From: JAGQYP01 sp041392305
Lineage (GTDB): Bacteria; Bacteroidota; Bacteroidia; Flavobacteriales_D; Crocinitomicaceae
Length of the DNA stretch: 64,000 nt
Assembly (NCBI GenBank): GCA_041392305.1
Contig: JAWKMJ010000003.1
Location: forward strand, 1 to 64,000
Reading direction: 5' to 3'
Shown here in pieces: positions 36,079 through 45,896 of the stretch. Under the pieces are notes generated by a model. The model worked only from the letters and a program-made list of their open reading frames with translations, made no database searches and was not told the origin of the DNA. Each line of letters opens with the position of its first letter. Position 1 is the stretch's first letter. A program made the position numbers and the translations under genes.

Positions 36079-36567
36079 TTAAACCTGCAATAATTCAAAG
36101 GTATCCGAGGAAAAAAGCAGTGGCAGTAAATGGGCTGCAGAATCAAAAACATAAAAGCCTTTTGACTTACTACCAAAAACAACCTGAATCGATGTTTCCT
36201 GTCTTCCTTCTGATTCCACCATGAATTGCCTGCAATTTCCACAAGGAGATATAAATTCAATTTCTTCTTTTCCTTTTCTAAAGGCTCTTACAACAATAGT
36301 TTTTATCTGTAATCCTTTCTTATTTGAACCACAATAACTCAGGACATTTACTTCTGCGCAAATTCCGCTAGGAAAAGCTAAATTCTCTTGATTCGTCGCA
36401 GTCACCAATTCACCATTTTCCAATATAACTGCAGCTACAACCTCTACTCCAGAATAGGGCGAATAAGAGTTTCCCCTATTTTCTTCGCAAACATCTATTG
36501 CTTTCCGAATTTCAGGATCAGAAAACTGATCATAGGACTGAAAGGAATACTTAATTTCTAATTTCAT
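36079..36567 (-). CDS. cdd: cytidine deaminase
   Basis: Zinc enzyme that deaminates cytidine and deoxycytidine to uridine forms in pyrimidine salvage. The catalytic motif is C70-A-E72 (GICAEVNVLSYCG), with the second zinc site SPCGNCRQ (C109, C112); SPYSGVEVVAAV and TNQENLAFPSG match the substrate-binding part. The 162 residues fit the homotetrameric form, with a short C-terminal tail. A 60-base gap separates it from ispF upstream. Confidence 0.95.
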   Translation of the reverse strand: MKLEIKYSFQSYDQFSDPEIRKAIDVCEENRGNSYSPYSGVEVVAAVILENGELVTATNQENLAFPSGICAEVNVLSYCGSNKKGLQIKTIVVRAFRKGKEEIEFISPCGNCRQFMVESEGRQETSIQVVFGSKSKGFYVFDSAAHLLPLLFSSDTFELLQV

Positions 36568-36627
36568 AATTGCAATCTTGGTGACCTGAAACTTAAAACG
36601 AAAATGTTGTGAAAAGGTTATTTCAAC

Positions 36628-37113
36628 TTAATCTGATATTCGCTTCAGCAATGCAACAACTCGAACTTCAATCGCCTTGTTTTCTCCAATTGGTCCTAAA
36701 CCCTCTGCGGTAGTTGCTTTAATCGAAATGTTTTCAGCTGAAGTATTCAGTACTCTTGAAATGCTATCAATCATTTCAGGAATAAATTTTTGAAGTTTTG
36801 GAGTTTCTAATATTACAGTACTATCTAAATTGACAAGTTCATACTTTTTTTGCCTCATCAGGCACACTATTTTGTCTAGAAAAAAACTGGAATCTTTGCC
36901 TTTAAACTCAGGGTTAGTATCTGGGAAATGAAACCCAATATCTCTTTTGTTAAGAGCCCCTAAGATAGCATCGCATATAGCGTGAATCAATGCATCAGCA
37001 TCTGAATGTCCAACAGCCTTAATCTTTGAAGGGATTTTAATTCCTCCCAAGATTAGTTCGGTACCATCTTCTAATCTATGAAAGTCAGTCCCGTAACCAA
37101 TTCTAAAATCCAT
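36628..37113 (-). CDS. ispF: 2-C-methyl-D-erythritol 2,4-cyclodiphosphate synthase
   Basis: Fifth step of the MEP pathway for isoprenoids. Zinc ligands D10 and H12 (GYGTDFHRL) and H44 (SDADALIHAI) are in place; DIGFHFPDTNPEFKGKDS and ATTAEGLGPIG complete the family pattern. Length 161 is normal. It starts 14 bases after the porV stop and is therefore probably transcribed from the porV promoter, which ties an essential isoprenoid gene to a secretion gene. Confidence 0.97.
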   Translation of the reverse strand: MDFRIGYGTDFHRLEDGTELILGGIKIPSKIKAVGHSDADALIHAICDAILGALNKRDIGFHFPDTNPEFKGKDSSFFLDKIVCLMRQKKYELVNLDSTVILETPKLQKFIPEMIDSISRVLNTSAENISIKATTAEGLGPIGENKAIEVRVVALLKRISD

Positions 37114-37127
37114 GAAACTTAGAATGT

Positions 37128-38420
37128 TTATTCCTCTACGTCGTCTTGTTGCTTTCTTAACTGACCTTTATTGAATTTAAAACTCAGCGTAAAACGTATT
37201 GTGTTAGCAAGTGGACTATTTTGAGTCAATGATGCTAAATAAGAGAAATCTATTCCAAATACTTTATAATGCAGCCCTACTCCAAAAGTAAGAAACTGTC
37301 TTGCACCTTTTGATGGATGCTCATAAAAAAAACCTGTTCTGAAGGCAAAAATACTTTTATACCAATACTCTAAACCAATAGCCACATTAATCTCTCTCAA
37401 TTCCTCTAAAGATCTAGAACCTTTTTTGATTTGTTCAGTTCCGTCGTCATTATAAAGAGTAGCACCATTTTCATCAACAAGAGCTTGCCCAGGCGCATCG
37501 TTAAATGATTGAAAAATTCCTTTAGCAACACCAACATCTGGATCTTTTCCAGCAATAATACCTATAGTTGTATCCCCATTTTCATATCGATCACCATATC
37601 GTGGAGGAGTAGGCACAAGAAGCTTGTTAATATCCAATGCAGTCGTTAATGAATTATAATCATCAAAGTATACTTTTAAAGCACTTCCAATCCTCATATT
37701 AGTTGGCAGAAAATCCGCAGTTGAGGTTTCGGTATACTTAATTTTATTCCCGATATTCGAGAAAGTAATCCCTGCGCTAACTGTTGCTTTTTTCTGTCCC
37801 AATTTAATTTCTTCGTCGTAGTAGATAAATGAAACATCAGCGGCTCCAGCAATCCCCGCCTTTGTATTGGCCCCCACAACTGAGATACCACCCGTTAAAT
37901 TTGAGTAAATAAAACTTCCATTGAGTCCTAATGCGAATTTATCACTTAACTTAAACGAGTAAGCTAACTGAAGTGCAAACTCATTCGGAACAAAATTTCT
38001 GATGGTATTTCCTGTAATATCTGTAAATGTAATTTCACCAAGAGAAAAATACCTCAAGGATCCTCCGATAGTATGTCGTTTCCCTATTTTCGTATAAAAA
38101 GACAAGTAGGATAAGTGAATATCATTTGTAAGCTGTCGTAACCATGGAGAATAGGATAAGGCGATTTCGAAATTTGGTTTTGCAAATGCGAGCTTAGCTG
38201 TATTCCAATATATTGAGTTAGCATCGGGAGACAAACCGAGTCCCACATCTCCCATCGCACCTGACCTAGAATCAGGCGTAATTAGCATAAAAGGAACTGC
38301 TGTAGTGATTGTATTTAACTGTACATCCTTTGCTCTTTCTTTTTGTGTTGGGTTATTTCCTTGTCCTAAAACAGAGGCTGAAAAAAGCACAAAGGCACCT
38401 ATTATTAATAATTTATTCAT
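37128..38420 (-). CDS. porV: T9SS outer membrane shuttle protein PorV
   Basis: Outer-membrane beta-barrel (FadL-like) that carries cargo from the translocon to the PorU sortase. Signal peptide about 1-19 (LGQ end). The conserved N-terminal part SGAMGDVGLGLSPDANSIYWNTAKLAF is the PorV signature; NVAIGLEYWYKSIFAFRTGFFYEHPSKGARQFLTFG matches the family C-terminal half. Length 430 fits. Adjacency to porU supports the call. It has its own likely promoter, and ispF follows by 14 bases. Confidence 0.95.
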   Translation of the reverse strand: MNKLLIIGAFVLFSASVLGQGNNPTQKERAKDVQLNTITTAVPFMLITPDSRSGAMGDVGLGLSPDANSIYWNTAKLAFAKPNFEIALSYSPWLRQLTNDIHLSYLSFYTKIGKRHTIGGSLRYFSLGEITFTDITGNTIRNFVPNEFALQLAYSFKLSDKFALGLNGSFIYSNLTGGISVVGANTKAGIAGAADVSFIYYDEEIKLGQKKATVSAGITFSNIGNKIKYTETSTADFLPTNMRIGSALKVYFDDYNSLTTALDINKLLVPTPPRYGDRYENGDTTIGIIAGKDPDVGVAKGIFQSFNDAPGQALVDENGATLYNDDGTEQIKKGSRSLEELREINVAIGLEYWYKSIFAFRTGFFYEHPSKGARQFLTFGVGLHYKVFGIDFSYLASLTQNSPLANTIRFTLSFKFNKGQLRKQQDDVEE

Positions 38421-38455
38421 CTTTGTTTGGTATAATTCCTCTATTATGAGGGCAA

Positions 38456-38463
38456 CAAAATTA
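38456..38463 (-). promoter_or_regulatory. putative -7 element for porV
   Basis: The complement reads TAATTTTG, an exact TAnnTTTG match, 35 bases before the porV ATG and downstream of the porU stop. porV thus seems able to be transcribed apart from porU. Confidence 0.45.
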
Positions 38464-38544
38464 GTTTATTCAAAGCAATAAAACAATATAACTTCGCCAA
38501 GCAAAAACGTACTTCCCAAAACGTTTATTGTGCAATAAGGAAAT

Positions 38545-41500
38545 TTAATTCAAAATAACGAGCTTCTCAGTTTTTTCGACCGTCTCACCGTCTGGAGAGG
38601 TCACAGAAATGATATAAATATAAACTCCTTTAGCCAAAATATCTCCATAATCATCTCTACCATTCCAATGGATTCCTTCCGACCTAAAGCCTTCAGTATG
38701 AACTAGCTTATTGATAGTTTTTACAAGTTTTCCCGAAACAGTGAAAATCTGAATTTGAGTTTGCAAATTTTGACAATGCAAATTATGTTCAAAATAGAAT
38801 TCTGTACTTGTGCTGAATGGATTTGGGTAATTCAATACATGATTGAGTGCCAAACTCTCATCCTTCGCAACAACAAAGTCGATACTCCTGTCAGCTGAAT
38901 TATTGTAAACATCCCACAATTTCAATGTCAAGGTATGATTCCCTTCTTCTAAATCAGATAACGGATAATTCACTCTTCCAGATTGATAAGAATCTACATC
39001 CGCAGAATAAAAATCATTCAGAATAATGGGATTTTGAGTATCTCCATCAAGTATTAATGTGATATCATGACCAATTCCATTTCCAACGGTATTAATTCCT
39101 GAACTATCAAATACGGTGGCAATCAGAACTGGACTTTGATCGGTAACCCCGCCATTCACAAATTTTTCATCGTTAAGAAACAACTTTACTTCAGGTCCAA
39201 TGTTGTCTAATGAAGCAGCTGTATCAATCCCTCCAATCATTAAGGTATAATCATATCCGTAATTATCTATACTATCATTATCAGCATAAAAGGATATTTT
39301 TCCATTACCGAAATTGTAATTAATGTCCTTGGGAACAATGAATTCAAAACTAAAATCTCCATTTGAAATCGTTGCCGCTCCTTTGTAAATTACATTATTT
39401 CGAATCTGAAAACTTGTAGGAATATCGGTTGAAGTCTGACCTAAAGTGGTTATTGTTTTTTCCTTGTCAAATACTGTTGGGAAAGCTACACCGTTATAAA
39501 AAGTTTGTTTGAAACCAGAGTTATTTTCTACATGCCCACTTATCCTAACTTTTGACAAAGCTTTCAAAGTATCGGTACTACCTGAACTGATAGCTACCCC
39601 ATTAATAGAGTCAGCGACTACTTTGAATTCTGGAATAGCTAATCGAAGTGCAGGATCTCCCACTGTCATAAAACATCTATAGTTGTCACTTCCACTTACG
39701 GAAAGAATTTTTGTTTCCTTCATAATTTGCCCAAAAGTTTTAGGAGCACCATTAACATCTCTTGTAAGAATCAATGACATTAAATTTCCATTAAGAATGT
39801 CATTTGTATTGAATGTAACTGGTCTAGTAGTTGAAAATAAAGCAATACCTCCACCTTTTTCTGACAACAAGATTATCTCACCTGCAGAATACCTCCTTGG
39901 ATCATCAAATCTTGTGAATTCACAGGTAGCTGAAATGAAAAGATTTAACTTATTGATATTATCCCATTCCTCTATCTGAGGAATAGTAACAATTCTTTCC
40001 GAAGCCAACCCTTGTTCTCCTCCGTGACCACAGTAGTTTGCAATCAGAGTCCCTTTTTTAATTCTTTCATTGATTCGTTGAACCATATCTGGCGATCTAT
40101 ATCCTCCCGTAGTCACTTCCAAAGGAAAAGCATCTATATAAAGCTTGTCAAAATTAAACTCTGGATAATGTAAAGAAAGAGAGTCATACACCTTTTCCTG
40201 CTGATTCACGAAGTGATTTGAATGTTGATTATCTGCAAGTAAAGAAATATAATTTCGCCATTCACCGAAAGTGGACGCCCCAGTTGTATCTGAACATGTT
40301 GTATTTCCAGAAACAAAAAGCTGCGAGCCATTTTTCATATAATGTTCTATTTTATCAACCACAATATTGGCTTCTTCCGCATTTTGAACTACCAACCTTC
40401 CAATCCCCATATCAACCAAATCAATTGGAGAATCCGACTCGCCATCATCTAACAAAACGAAATAATCATCTATTGCCATATCTGAAATCTCAGATTCACT
40501 GTTTCCTCCGGTATTTTTTTGATAAGTTGGGATGAAGTCAGTATTGTTTGCTATTCTAGATTTTGGATCATAGGAACCATCTCCAAACAAGAGTACATTA
40601 TCCGGAATCAGTGCAGTATTACCTCCCGCCCGATCATAAAACATTTTTAAGAAGGACTTTATTGAAGTAGGATCTGGTACTCCACATGAAAACTCTTCGA
40701 AAATCTCCTTTACGTTCACAACATGGACCGACTTACCACTTTCCACGTGTAATTCACCCAATCGCATTGCTTGTGTCTCAAATGAAGGGTGGTAGATAAT
40801 TATATAATCTGCATATCCAAGTGCATGCAGATTTTGATTAGCAACTTTTCCTACATATTCTGGCTTCTGACCAGGTACACTTCGAAGGCAAACAAATTCT
40901 TTTAAGGAATCATTATAGGATTTAAACGAAGTTATATTGCCACTGTTGTAAACAAAAACATTTGTAGGATTCGTAGGATCTGTAACATTCCACACGATTC
41001 CATTGAATGAATTTTGAATTGTGTATTCTCCTAAATTTAGACCATTATTTAAAATTTCAAAGTTTCTGAATCCCATCTGAGTAAGACCTGAAGCTAGGGA
41101 TAAGTTTCTCCGAACATTCAGCTCAATGTAATCCAACCAACCTGTAAGAATGGGATTATCTCTATTAAGGGTGATATTCATATTAATCGTCCCATTTGAT
41201 GGCATATAGTAAAATTGATCAAAATTCCTTCTATAAGTGGATGAGCTGGAGGCAATAGCCATTGTACTCACTAAAGCATTATTAATCTTGGTCTGAAAAG
41301 AACTACTTGAGGATCCACCGTAAACCAGATAGGCAATGTTGACTTTAACTGAATCAGTCAAATCAAGATCTGAAAAACCAAACAAAAAATCATAAGATAG
41401 GAGATAATCAAATTTTTCCCCATACCAATTTTTACCTCCGTAAGTTTGATTTTCCAACTCTTGCTCGTAAAATGTGTAGTCATTGAAATTGTTTACTGAA

Positions 41501-42423
41501 AAATCTGGAGAAGCCGTGATTTCTGATTCATTTTGAATTCTTTTTGCCGGTTCAGCAGGATTTATATTGATATAATAATAAGTATAATCATCATATAGGT
41601 TTACTGAATGACGAAATCCATACCCTACACTATATTCCCACTTAACAGGCCCTTGAGCATAAAATAAAAAGTAATCATTTGCATTAAAGACACCATCCGA
41701 CTCTCCAAACGCATAGATTGCATTCTTTATTAAATCATTTGGACGGTTTGAGGCGTTAGAAATCGGCAGCATAGGAGTTGCATTACCATACACATTCAGA
41801 TTTTGCGGATTGAAAGTACTTAAATCCACACCCATTTGAGTTAGTAATTCTTGATCAATTTTAAAAACACCGGTAGAGTTCACTCTGATTTTATACCAAT
41901 CCCCCGATCCATCTTGAAGCACCGAACTAGGAGGATACACTGTTGCCCTCGATAAGGATGTTCCTTCGGTTGAAGAAAAATCAGAAATTTGATAAACAAA
42001 ATCCGTCACCTTTCTAATTTCACTTCCAGAAAAATAGTATGGAGACAGGCTAATAATCAGATATCGCTGATTCTCACTTTTGGAAACAACACTTTTCAAT
42101 TGTGGTTCATTTGGAAGTTCTAATCCAAAATCCCTTATCCTCTCAACTTCCCTTGTTGTCGCTTGAATAGAGTTATATCCAAGCAACGAAGCCTTTCTTG
42201 ACAAACCAGGTCCCAATCTAAGTGCCTCCACTTTAGAAAAAATAGGAAGTCCAAATTGATCTATACTTTGGCCTAGTATATAATCGAATTGCTCCGTTTG
42301 TTCCGTTTCACTATTTACAACATGTGTACCCACTTGCCAATCTAGAACAACTGATTGAGTAGATTGAGCTCCCAAAAAATAAGGCAAAAAGCATAAAGTG
42401 AAGAAAATATGTAGTCTTTTCAT
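38545..42423 (-). CDS. porU: T9SS sortase PorU, gingipain-family (C25) cysteine protease
   Basis: Cell-surface sortase that removes the C-terminal sorting domain of T9SS cargo and attaches it to lipid. Protein of 1292 residues with a signal peptide (about 1-19). Catalytic dyad: His near residue 799 in NYCGHGGEQG and Cys near 833 in SATCEFTRFDDPRRYSAGE, about 34 residues apart as in the Porphyromonas enzyme. The C-terminus is a sorting-domain-like fold (LNYPNPFSTSTEFYF, GRDDYGDILAKGVYIY) that is retained in PorU. Divergent from the porP-like gene and gldJ across a 282-base gap. It serves the cargo genes in this window. Confidence 0.97.
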   Translation of the reverse strand: MKRLHIFFTLCFLPYFLGAQSTQSVVLDWQVGTHVVNSETEQTEQFDYILGQSIDQFGLPIFSKVEALRLGPGLSRKASLLGYNSIQATTREVERIRDFGLELPNEPQLKSVVSKSENQRYLIISLSPYYFSGSEIRKVTDFVYQISDFSSTEGTSLSRATVYPPSSVLQDGSGDWYKIRVNSTGVFKIDQELLTQMGVDLSTFNPQNLNVYGNATPMLPISNASNRPNDLIKNAIYAFGESDGVFNANDYFLFYAQGPVKWEYSVGYGFRHSVNLYDDYTYYYININPAEPAKRIQNESEITASPDFSVNNFNDYTFYEQELENQTYGGKNWYGEKFDYLLSYDFLFGFSDLDLTDSVKVNIAYLVYGGSSSSSFQTKINNALVSTMAIASSSSTYRRNFDQFYYMPSNGTINMNITLNRDNPILTGWLDYIELNVRRNLSLASGLTQMGFRNFEILNNGLNLGEYTIQNSFNGIVWNVTDPTNPTNVFVYNSGNITSFKSYNDSLKEFVCLRSVPGQKPEYVGKVANQNLHALGYADYIIIYHPSFETQAMRLGELHVESGKSVHVVNVKEIFEEFSCGVPDPTSIKSFLKMFYDRAGGNTALIPDNVLLFGDGSYDPKSRIANNTDFIPTYQKNTGGNSESEISDMAIDDYFVLLDDGESDSPIDLVDMGIGRLVVQNAEEANIVVDKIEHYMKNGSQLFVSGNTTCSDTTGASTFGEWRNYISLLADNQHSNHFVNQQEKVYDSLSLHYPEFNFDKLYIDAFPLEVTTGGYRSPDMVQRINERIKKGTLIANYCGHGGEQGLASERIVTIPQIEEWDNINKLNLFISATCEFTRFDDPRRYSAGEIILLSEKGGGIALFSTTRPVTFNTNDILNGNLMSLILTRDVNGAPKTFGQIMKETKILSVSGSDNYRCFMTVGDPALRLAIPEFKVVADSINGVAISSGSTDTLKALSKVRISGHVENNSGFKQTFYNGVAFPTVFDKEKTITTLGQTSTDIPTSFQIRNNVIYKGAATISNGDFSFEFIVPKDINYNFGNGKISFYADNDSIDNYGYDYTLMIGGIDTAASLDNIGPEVKLFLNDEKFVNGGVTDQSPVLIATVFDSSGINTVGNGIGHDITLILDGDTQNPIILNDFYSADVDSYQSGRVNYPLSDLEEGNHTLTLKLWDVYNNSADRSIDFVVAKDESLALNHVLNYPNPFSTSTEFYFEHNLHCQNLQTQIQIFTVSGKLVKTINKLVHTEGFRSEGIHWNGRDDYGDILAKGVYIYIISVTSPDGETVEKTEKLVILN

Positions 42424-42439
42424 AATTCAAATTCTTCCG

Positions 42440-42447
42440 CAAAAATA
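42440..42447 (-). promoter_or_regulatory. putative -7 element for porU
   Basis: The complement reads TATTTTTG, an exact TAnnTTTG match, 16 bases before the porU ATG, so the leader would be about 10 bases. A second identical octamer on the same strand lies at 42502-42509 and could be an alternative start. Confidence 0.5.
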
Positions 42448-42501
42448 TGTAAATATGAACGAAATAGATTTCTATTTATTTCATCGCGTTATATTCGTAG
42501 A

Positions 42502-42509
42502 CAAAAATA
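42502..42509 (-). promoter_or_regulatory. possible second porU -7 element
   Basis: The complement again reads TATTTTTG. A transcript from here would have a leader of about 75 bases. Which of the two is used cannot be decided. No exact element was seen for the divergent porP-like gene in this 282-base gap. Confidence 0.3.
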
Positions 42510-42705
42510 CTTTATTAAAATGAATGACTTTCTTCCGAAACTTAAATAAACAAAGAAGTCTTGATAGAATTAGATCTGTTTTCTTTTGCTATGAATTTTA
42601 AATTAATTATTATTGCAAATTATAGGAATTTTGAAACCAAATAAATTCCCTTGCGTAAACAAGCTGGAATTGACTGTATTTAATTGAAAAACGAAAATTT
42701 ACAAA

Positions 42706-43686
42706 ATGCTTATTAGCAGATTTTTGAAAGTTCTTGTGTTAGGTCTCTTAACTGTTGTGTTGTTTAAGCCTACGGACGCTAGAGCTCAGGACCCGCATTT
42801 TTCGCAGTTTTATGCGAATCCGCTTTACCTGAACCCGGCTTTAGCTGGTACTCATGGATGTCCGAGACTGAATTTCAACTATAGAAACCAATGGCCTGCT
42901 CTGTCTGGTACGTTTGTGACCTATAGTGCTTCTTACGATCAGTATTTCGATAACCTTTCCGGAGGGATTGGTGTAATTGCTACTTTGGATCAGGCAGGTA
43001 AGGGTACAATTAACACCCTGACGCTTAGTTTCATTTATGCCTATCACTTGAAACTGGGTAGAAAATGGAGAATGATTTTTGGTGCACAAGCAACTTGGAA
43101 TCAAAAATTCCTGGATTGGAGTAAACTTTCGTTTGGAGATCAAATTGATCCTAGAAGAGGTTTTTTATTTACAATACCGGAGATCAACCCAGAGGTGGAA
43201 CTCGAGGCTTCTTTGATGTATCGGCAGGTTTTGTAATCTACAATGAATTTTTCTATGGTGGATTTACCGCCAAGCATTTGAATATGCCAAATGAGTCTAT
43301 GATTATTGGCGAATCGAAGCACCATTAAAATGACTGCCCATTTAGGTGCCGACATCAAATTTGGTAAAGGTTCTAAATATTCCAATACCACTTCCATTTC
43401 TCCAAACGTAATTTTCCAATACCAACAAGGGTTTATGGAATTGAATTTGGGTCTTTATGTGAAGTACGGTGTGATTCGAGGAGGTGTTTGGTGGAGAACC
43501 AATGATGCTTTCATTATCATGCTGGGATTAGATACTAAAGTATTCAAGCTGGGATACAGCTATGATGTAACAATATCGAAATTAACAAATGCTTCAGGTG
43601 GTTCTCACGAGGTTTCATTGGGACTTTACCTGAACTGTAAAAAGAAGCCTAAAGGATTTAGAACTATTTCTTGTCCTTCCTTCTAA
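42706..43686 (+). pseudogene. PorP/SprF-family T9SS membrane protein, two compensating frame changes
   Basis: Outer-membrane protein family that pairs with PorE-type OmpA proteins and with gliding adhesins. The gene reads in three pieces. 42706-43166 gives a signal peptide and QDPHFSQFYANPLYLNPALAGT, the family signature. From about 43167 the reading continues one frame over (YNTGDQPRGGTRGFFDVSAG, then FVIYNEFFYGGFTAKHLN) until about 43325. It then returns to the first frame (KMTAHLGADIKFGKGSKY to the end at 43686). The first change is at a run of six T, which one more T would repair; the second is at ATTAAAA. Corrected length is about 326 residues, normal. As given, translation stops at 43236. 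Sequencing error is at least as likely as true loss, because it neighbours gldJ and porU. Confidence 0.85.
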
Positions 43687-43772
43687 TAAAGTTTGTAACC
43701 AATTAAAATCACTTCGTTATTGAAGTAATTTGATAGAAAAAATTGACGAAAAAAGAATTTAAATACAATAAA

Positions 43773-45824
43773 ATGAAAAACCTGAAAATGATCGCTGTTT
43801 TAGCAGCGGCAGTGTTTGTTGCTAGTTGTGGTAGAGAAAGGTCTGGTTCTACAGGTTGGGAATACAATAACCCAAAAAATGGTGGGTTTCAAAAAGTTCC
43901 TTACATCGACCAGGAGACAGGCCCAGGATTGGTATTTATTCAAGGTGGTACATTCACCATGGGTCGTGCTGAACAAGATGTGATGTATGATTGGAACAAC
44001 ATTCCAAGAAGAGTGACTGTCTCATCTTTTTATATGGATCAATTTGAAGTTACCAACTTTTATTGGTGTGAATACCTTTATTGGGTTAAAAGAACTTATA
44101 CGACCTACCCCATGGTCTACAAAAACGCTTTGCCTGATACCAACAGTTGGAGATCTAAATTAGGTTTCAATGAGCCTTATGTTGAATACTATTTAAGACA
44201 CCCGGCTTATAGAGACTATCCAGTTGTTGGAGTTTCGTGGCTGCAAGCAAATGATTTTTGTAAATGGAGAACAGACAGGGTTAATGAATTCATTTTGATC
44301 AGAGAAGGTATCTTGAATATGAATCCTTTTCAGGAAGATGATCCATTCACCACAGATGCATTTATGGCTGGACAATATGATAATGAAATTAATCAGTTGA
44401 TGCCGGATTTAGATCCTGCGAAAGGTGCTGGAGGAACAAAAAGAAAAGATTTAGGGACAAGAATTCCAAGAACTGCGGATGGAATCTTATTGCCTAGATA
44501 CCGCCTACCAACTGAAGCTGAGTGGGAATTTGCATACTACGGGTTGATTGGTAATCTTCAAAATGAAGGGTCAGAGGTTATAACAGATAGAAGACTTTAT
44601 CCATGGGATGGCCACTGGGTAAGACAAGATGATCAAAAATTCCAAGGTCAGATCCGCGCGAACTTTGTTAGAGGGCGTGGTGACTACATGGGAGTTGCAG
44701 GTCAATTAAACGACAACGCGGATATAACTGCCCCAGTAATGGCATATTGGCCAAATGATTATGGTCTTTATCACATGGCAGGTAACGTTTCCGAATGGGT
44801 GATGGATGTTTATAGACCTCTTTCTTCTGAAGACTTTGATGAATTCAGACCTTTTAGAGGAAATGTGTTCAAAACAAAAGTTCTTAATAACGCTGGAGAA
44901 ATTGATGACAAGAATACGATTACTCTTTATGATGTTCATGGAATTAAGGAATACTTAAATCAATTTGAAAGAATTAGATATCAAAGATTAACAGGAAGTG
45001 AGTACAACCCACAAGAGGTGACTGATACTTCATTTTTTAAATCTCCTTATGGAACGCAGATCAATTCTCATATCAGAACCTCTAATCCTGTAGAGAATGG
45101 ATATCCACCAGATCAGTACTATTTATCTCAAAACAGAAGACTTGATTCACTTGAGAAGTACGTTCTCTATAGAGTAAATGATGTTGTAAATAGAGCGATT
45201 GACCTTAAAGACAAAAAGTACTATATAGAAGCTTCACAGTTAATTCAGGATGAAATCTTTGATGGTATTTTTATAGACGAAGCGTTAAGAGATTCTTTGG
45301 ACTACGAGTACTCTTTGGATATTGTTCCAATGCTAAGATCAGGAATTTCTGAGTTTATTGTGAATACACCAGGTAGACTTAAGTGGAGAGAAGTTACCGC
45401 AGAAGAAAATATCAAGAGAAGAAACTACAAGCACTCTGATTATATAGATCATTTAGATGGTGATGTAGAGTACTCATTGAACTACAACGATGATAAATAT
45501 CGTGAGTCCGTTAACCAAGGTGTTCGTGACGTGGATATTGTTATGTATCAGGATGAATATGAAAAGGTAAATTTACAAGGTGGTGATATAAAGTCGAACA
45601 ATGATTATGGACATGCTGAATGGCCATCTACATTGATCTCAGACAAAACTCGTGTTTATAAAGGTGGTTCATGGGCGGATCGAGCATATTGGTTAGTTGG
45701 TTCTAATCGACGATACCTGGAAGAAGATATGTCTACTTGTACCATTGGATTTAGATGTGCAATGCACAGAGTTGGATCTCCATACGGTCTTGGAAAAGGT
45801 GGAGGTAGAACAAGTACTAGATAA
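43773..45824 (+). CDS. gldJ: gliding motility / T9SS lipoprotein GldJ
   Basis: Outer-membrane lipoprotein with a sulfatase-modifying-factor (FGE) fold, needed for gliding and for stability of GldK/T9SS in flavobacteria. An in-frame TTG exists at 43743, but the ATG at 43773 starts a proper lipoprotein signal (MKNLKMIAVLAAAVFVASC). The FGE fold is seen in PGLVFIQGGTFTMGRAEQD, YRLPTEAEWEFAYYG, HMAGNVSEWVMDVY, and KGGSWADRAYW...IGFRCAMHRVG. Length 683 is longer than GldK. GldJ rather than GldK is chosen for the neighbours (porU/porV divergent, murF downstream), which match the gldJ locus of flavobacteria as I recall it. Confidence 0.9.
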   Translation: MKNLKMIAVLAAAVFVASCGRERSGSTGWEYNNPKNGGFQKVPYIDQETGPGLVFIQGGTFTMGRAEQDVMYDWNNIPRRVTVSSFYMDQFEVTNFYWCEYLYWVKRTYTTYPMVYKNALPDTNSWRSKLGFNEPYVEYYLRHPAYRDYPVVGVSWLQANDFCKWRTDRVNEFILIREGILNMNPFQEDDPFTTDAFMAGQYDNEINQLMPDLDPAKGAGGTKRKDLGTRIPRTADGILLPRYRLPTEAEWEFAYYGLIGNLQNEGSEVITDRRLYPWDGHWVRQDDQKFQGQIRANFVRGRGDYMGVAGQLNDNADITAPVMAYWPNDYGLYHMAGNVSEWVMDVYRPLSSEDFDEFRPFRGNVFKTKVLNNAGEIDDKNTITLYDVHGIKEYLNQFERIRYQRLTGSEYNPQEVTDTSFFKSPYGTQINSHIRTSNPVENGYPPDQYYLSQNRRLDSLEKYVLYRVNDVVNRAIDLKDKKYYIEASQLIQDEIFDGIFIDEALRDSLDYEYSLDIVPMLRSGISEFIVNTPGRLKWREVTAEENIKRRNYKHSDYIDHLDGDVEYSLNYNDDKYRESVNQGVRDVDIVMYQDEYEKVNLQGGDIKSNNDYGHAEWPSTLISDKTRVYKGGSWADRAYWLVGSNRRYLEEDMSTCTIGFRCAMHRVGSPYGLGKGGGRTSTR

Positions 45825-45863
45825 TAGACACAACATATTTCAAGTCTAAATAATTATTAAATT

Positions 45864-45896
45864 AATCCCCTGAAAAAACTCAGGGGATTTTTTTTT
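45864..45896 (+). terminator. hairpin and T run abutting the murF start
   Basis: AATCCCCTGA (45864-45873) pairs with TCAGGGGATT (45880-45889), followed by T to 45896; the murF ATG is the very next base. A perfect 10-base stem with a six-base loop is a strong terminator, yet no room is left for a separate murF promoter or ribosome site after it. Confidence 0.85.

Noticed and set aside
43161..43330. Programmed ribosomal frameshifting in the PorP-like gene
   Set aside because: Two opposite shifts about 160 bases apart with no slippery site plus pseudoknot; indels at homopolymers explain it more simply.
43743..43772. Upstream TTG start for gldJ
   Set aside because: It would put ten polar residues before the lipoprotein signal; the ATG at 43773 fits the lipobox spacing.
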